A stretch of 64,000 nt of DNA, from the NCBI GenBank assembly GCA_944470555.2, contig OX104128.1, forward strand, positions 3,100,001 through 3,164,000. The letters run 5' to 3'. Below the pieces are notes generated by a model that worked only from the letters and a program-made list of their open reading frames with translations, did not search any database and was not told the origin of the DNA. The translations under genes were made by a program, and so were the position numbers. Of the stretch, positions 63,217-64,000 are shown in pieces. The stretch's first letter is position 1. Each line of letters opens with the position of its first letter. This stretch comes from Heterobilharzia americana. Taxonomy: Eukaryota > Platyhelminthes > Trematoda > Strigeidida > Schistosomatidae.

Positions 63217-63400
63217 CTAGAAAGATAGATGATAAACAAGAATATACAAACAGGAAGAACATTGTGGAGTATACAGAATATGATCCCTTCATTAATAGGC
63301 ACAGAACAATCTTGACTGATAGACTAAATAAGCTAAGATTCCTTCTTCGAACTAAATTAAGATTCAACATTTCTTTGAACATTTACCATCTTTGCATAGT

Positions 63401-63549
63401 AATGATGGGCAGTGGCTAGCAGTGGAATCTAAGATGCACATTTCGTCCTATTTTGGACTCGTCAGCTGGATGTACCTACCTCCCAGTGAGTGATATTGTT
63501 TCCACCGGAACTCAGACTCGGGAGCGATCGCTTCAAACGCCAGAGCATT
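63401..63549 (-). repeat. Sm-alpha-type SINE, minus arm of a perfect-looking hairpin
   Basis: From CAGTGGCTAGCAGTGGAATC to CTTCAAACGCCAGAGCAT. It mirrors 63578-63722 on the plus strand and shares the private change ATCTTAGAT (consensus ATCCTGGAT). Confidence 0.88.
63424..63478 (-). ncRNA. Hammerhead ribozyme motif, core intact
   Basis: The minus strand reads CTGACGA, GTCCAAAATAGGAC, GAAA, ATGTGCAT, C, TTAGAT. Stem I (ATCCAG against TTAGAT) has one mismatch and one G-U pair; the rest is canonical. Confidence 0.8.
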
Positions 63550-63835
63550 ACCGTGGCTCAGTGCTGTACTGGTTGATGCTCTGGCATTTGAAGCGACCGC
63601 TCCCGAGTCTGAGTCCCAGTGGAAACAATATCACTCACTGGGAGGTAGGTATATCCAGCTGACGAATCCTAAATAGGACGAAATGTGCATCTTAGATTCC
63701 ACTGCTAGCCACTGCCCATCATTACTATACATAGTTAAAAGATAGGCAATATCGAGGCATCCGTATGCCAACAGAAATTGATCAGTCCGGTCCAATCAAC
63801 GACGGTGTAATACAAGCAATAACACTATTAATCAC
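63550..63835 (+). repeat. Sm-alpha-type SINE, plus arm with head and tail
   Basis: Head GTGGCTCAGTGCTGTACTGG, B-box-like GAGTCTGAGTCCC, spacer, hammerhead, GGCAATATCGAGGCATCCGT tail and GTGTAATACAAGCAATAACA end. Confidence 0.87.
63648..63702 (+). ncRNA. Hammerhead ribozyme motif, one closing pair lost
   Basis: Core CTGACGA and GAAA are present, but the first stem II pair is A-C (ATCC…GGAC) instead of G-C at 10.1/11.1. Stem I carries the same TTAGAT variant as the opposite arm. Confidence 0.75.
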
Positions 63836-64000
63836 CTATGTTTATATAAGTTTAGTGTTGATCCATGAAGGTCATTGTAGGTAGTTTAATTAATAAAACT
63901 TTCGAAAATGCCTAGGTGTATGACATGTTGAGATGAGTTCAAATAATTGGCTGATATACTAACGCCAAGGGATTACAGTGTTCAATGGTCAAAATGAAAC

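Noticed and set aside
60938..62425. Target-site duplication for the longest RTE copy
   Set aside because: Only loosely similar flanks (AATCAGAAACAGGAT against ACATCAGGAAT); no exact repeat at the junctions.
1..64000. CRISPR arrays, operons, bacterial mobile elements
   Set aside because: No regularly spaced short repeats and no packed prokaryotic genes; repeats are dispersed eukaryotic retroelements.

Overview
The window looks like nuclear DNA of a blood fluke (Schistosoma or a close relative). It is AT-rich and has no bacterial-type gene packing. Short exons carry GT-AG borders and sit in a sea of decayed retroelements. It also holds many copies of a tRNA-headed SINE carrying a hammerhead ribozyme motif, the hallmark of the schistosome Sm-alpha repeat. 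The species call is an inference from these repeats, not from a marker gene.

The backbone is one host gene on the minus strand, running from beyond 63.2 kb down to at least 14.0 kb. I traced nine exons (63061-63216, 59086-59185, 53980-54227, 47987-48165, 45348-45504, 38980-39452, 31071-31280, 30005-30262, 14038-14386). All eight junctions keep reading phase, provided one missing A is allowed for in the third exon. The traced part encodes about 710 residues, with a degenerate EF-hand-like segment and a GAF-like segment near the end. That combination suggests an EFCAB5-like axonemal protein, but the name is tentative. Both ends of the gene appear to lie outside the traced exons. A second, unrecognised gene (269-codon ORF, 24615-25424, plus strand) is nested in the 15.6-kb last traced intron.

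Nearly everything else is intron filled with retroelements. (1) At least 18 copies of one RTE-type non-LTR element are present, all 5'-truncated, ending in a (TAA)n-type tail; six have recognisable target-site duplications of 9-13 bp. (2) A second non-LTR family (6.1, 15.0, 32.6, 41.3 kb) ends in a conserved 3' tail. (3) Penelope-like elements (PLEs) with RT and GIY-YIG nuclease remnants lie at 9-11.6, 19.2-20.4, 27.8-28.3, 34.3-34.6, 35.3-36.1, 50.0-50.2 and 56.6-57.5 kb. (4) A CR1/jockey-like remnant lies at 46-47 kb. (5) Sm-alpha-type hammerhead SINEs occur at about ten loci. (6) Two further tRNA-derived SINE families are present.

The most unusual theme is foldback structure. PLE 3' ends and all three SINE families repeatedly occur as inverted duplicates of the same copy, from an almost spacerless 90-bp palindrome to a 0.5-kb-armed hairpin. 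Several paired SINE arms share private mutations, so they were inverted from one template rather than inserted twice. A second theme is that RTE copies with a destroyed catalytic motif have nevertheless multiplied, and several copies share one 5' boundary.
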